Assembly (NCBI GenBank): GCA_002385665.1
Contig: DGDX01000032.1
Span: 3,554-11,711, forward strand
DNA length: 8,158 nt
DNA from: Firmicutes bacterium UBA3941
GTDB lineage: Bacteria; Bacillota; Clostridia; Caldicoprobacterales; UBA3941
Direction: 5' to 3'
Both the position numbers and the translations under genes were made by a program. Below the pieces are notes generated by a model that was not told the origin of the DNA, ran no database searches, and was given only the letters and a program-made list of their open reading frames with translations. This document shows positions 7,370 to 8,158 of this stretch, piece after piece. Every line of letters begins with the position of its first letter. Positions within the stretch are counted from its first letter, which is position 1.

Positions 7370-7464
7370 TTTGTTATGGCAATGAGCTATTGAAAAACGA
7401 ATGACTTGAGGAGCATTCAATAGCTATCAATAGCTCATTAACCTTGTTAACCAGTAAGCTATTG
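7370..7464. repeat. Cluster of intergenic repeat units in both orientations
   Basis: Three units of a degenerate CAATAGCTCATT-type sequence lie here: minus strand at 7370-7392, plus strand at 7428-7449 and minus strand at 7443-7464, plus a partial plus-strand CAATAGCT at 7418-7425. The first two form a perfect 13-bp inverted repeat (7381-7393 with 7427-7439). The last two overlap head to head, pairing CAATAGCT (7428-7435) with AGCTATTG (7457-7464). TCAATAGCT occurs twice with a ten-base step (7417, 7427). A further copy lies upstream of the kinase at 5928-5950. Confidence 0.7.
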
Positions 7465-7472
7465 AAGTTAAT
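7444..7472 (+). promoter_or_regulatory. Tentative mannosidase promoter overlapping the repeat cluster
   Basis: TTGTTA at 7444-7449 and GTTAAT at 7467-7472 are 17 bases apart, each matching four of six sigma-A positions. The inverted-repeat half AGCTATTG falls in the spacer, where a bound repressor would block polymerase. The gene lacks a nearby upstream partner, so a promoter in this gap is expected; this exact site is a weak guess. Confidence 0.2.
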
Positions 7473-7490
7473 TTGATTAAATCCAGATGT

Positions 7491-7502
7491 AGGGAGATCC
7501 CT
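7491..7502. promoter_or_regulatory. Short palindrome AGGGAGATCCCT
   Basis: Arms AGGGA (7491-7495) and TCCCT (7498-7502) are perfectly complementary around GA, 66 bases before the mannosidase start codon. The two-base centre is too small for a stable RNA hairpin, so if it matters it is more likely a site for a dimeric DNA-binding protein. It may also be chance. Confidence 0.25.
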
Positions 7503-7551
7503 TGAGATAGTTGAGGATGAACCTGCACTGGTGTAATAAGCAAGCAATAAT

Positions 7552-7558
7552 AAGGGGG
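7552..7558 (+). promoter_or_regulatory. Mannosidase ribosome binding site
   Basis: AAGGGGG ends nine bases before ATG 7568 and 18 before the next in-frame ATG at 7577. The spacing selects 7568 as the start. Confidence 0.6.
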
Positions 7559-7567
7559 AATAATTGC

Positions 7568-8158
7568 ATGGGTATTATGGTGGATAAGATCTTGTCTATG
7601 CAAAACAGTGGGAATGCTTCGGGCTATTGGGCTCAAAGAATTCTGGCACAGCTGGGGTACGGCTCAAAAATATCAAAGATAAAGGATGGAAAATACGATA
7701 CCCTGATCAACAATGCAATTCAATATGTCTATGACAAATTCCAGGAAGAGGGCGCCATAACAAAGGACACTGCAGTAAAGGCAGAAGAGATGATATTGGA
7801 GCTAAGGGATGATGCGAAATACTTTCATATGATATGCTGCTCCCATGCCCATATCGATATGAATTGGATGTGGCGCTATGATGAGACGGTGGCTATAACA
7901 TTGGATACCTTTCGCACCATGCTCAACTTAATGGATGAGTACCCTGACTTTACTTTTTCTCAATCTCAAGCCTCCATGTACAAGATCGTTGAAGAACATG
8001 ATCCGGCTATGCTGGAAGAGATAAAGCAAAGGATTAAGGAAGGAAGATGGGAAGTAACCGCTACTACCTGGGTAGAGACTGACAAGAATATGCCAAGCGG
8101 AGAGAGTTTGGCCAGGCATATCCTCTATACCAAAAGATATCTGTCAAAACTCCTGGAC
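7568..8158 (+). CDS. Glycoside hydrolase family 38 alpha-mannosidase, N-terminal part (3' end outside window)
   Basis: Zinc-dependent retaining alpha-mannosidase. The frame is open from 7568 to the window end, 197 codons, with no stop. After a helical N-terminal region of about 85 residues, ICCSHAHIDMNWMWRYDETV (89-108) carries the GH38 zinc-binding His93 and Asp97. FSQSQASMYKIVEEHDP (130-146) and EGRWEVTATTWVETDKNMPSGESLARH (158-184) are typical of bacterial GH38 enzymes; WVETDKNMPSGES resembles the substrate-binding stretch in this family. The catalytic nucleophile Asp and the beta-sandwich domains would lie beyond the edge; family members usually run to roughly 850-1050 residues. No signal peptide is visible, so a cytoplasmic enzyme acting on imported mannosides is likely (inferred). 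Together with the kinase upstream, it suggests glycan or mannoside use. Linkage specificity cannot be told. Confidence 0.9.
   Translation, partial: MGIMVDKILSMQNSGNASGYWAQRILAQLGYGSKISKIKDGKYDTLINNAIQYVYDKFQEEGAITKDTAVKAEEMILELRDDAKYFHMICCSHAHIDMNWMWRYDETVAITLDTFRTMLNLMDEYPDFTFSQSQASMYKIVEEHDPAMLEEIKQRIKEGRWEVTATTWVETDKNMPSGESLARHILYTKRYLSKLLD

Larger units (their letters stand above)
7190..7567. other. Long non-coding, repeat-rich region between kinase and mannosidase
   Basis: No gene is supported in these 378 bases. From left to right they contain a pair of 18-base direct repeats 40 bases apart, a perfect 9-bp inverted repeat, a cluster of three inverted or direct copies of a CAATAGCTCATT-type unit, a short palindrome AGGGAGATCCCT and the mannosidase ribosome binding site. 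The density of structured sequence suggests a control region or leader, or the remains of a small repeat element. Confidence 0.7.

Noticed and set aside
7370..7464. CRISPR array
   Set aside because: Units alternate orientation, are degenerate and overlap, with no regular spacers.
7190..7567. T-box or known metabolite riboswitch in the long leader
   Set aside because: The conserved T-box sequence and other familiar riboswitch cores were not found.
7427..7636. Minus-strand open frame across the repeat cluster
   Set aside because: It overlaps the start of the mannosidase gene and the repeat region, and its translation resembles no known protein.

Overview
This window looks like a piece of a clostridial (Bacillota) chromosome. 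The evidence is strong GGAGG-type ribosome binding sites, tightly overlapping genes, moderate-to-low GC, a response regulator opening with MIYYVEDD, and a PstS with a second, incomplete binding module, a form I associate with Clostridia. Species cannot be told from the sequence. All recognised genes are on the + strand.

Bases 1-5878 hold one compact phosphate operon: the 3' end of pstS (cut by the window edge), then pstC, pstA, pstB, phoU, a PhoP/PhoB-type response regulator and a PhoR-type sensor kinase. From pstC onward, neighbours overlap by 1-4 bases, abut, or are separated by one base, so translation is probably coupled. PstS captures phosphate outside the cell, PstC and PstA form the membrane channel, and PstB supplies ATP-driven power. 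PhoU is thought to link transporter state to the kinase, and PhoR and PhoP turn that signal into transcription. The promoter lies upstream of the window.

Bases 5879-6166 are a non-coding boundary with an AT-rich hairpin that could be a weak terminator and one copy of a short intergenic repeat. Next comes a PfkB-family sugar kinase (6167-7189), then a 378-base non-coding stretch (7190-7567), then the first 197 codons of a glycoside hydrolase family 38 alpha-mannosidase that runs off the right edge. Kinase and mannosidase suggest a mannoside or glycan utilisation locus unrelated to the phosphate operon.

The least ordinary part is the DNA around the kinase. A degenerate unit beginning CAATAGCTCATT occurs once upstream of the kinase and three times, in both orientations, upstream of the mannosidase. 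The second gap also holds an 18-base direct repeat with a 40-base period and a perfect 9-bp inverted repeat that includes GGAGG. These are candidates for shared operators or a small repeat family. I see no CRISPR array, rRNA, tRNA, transposase or clearly undescribed multi-gene system.
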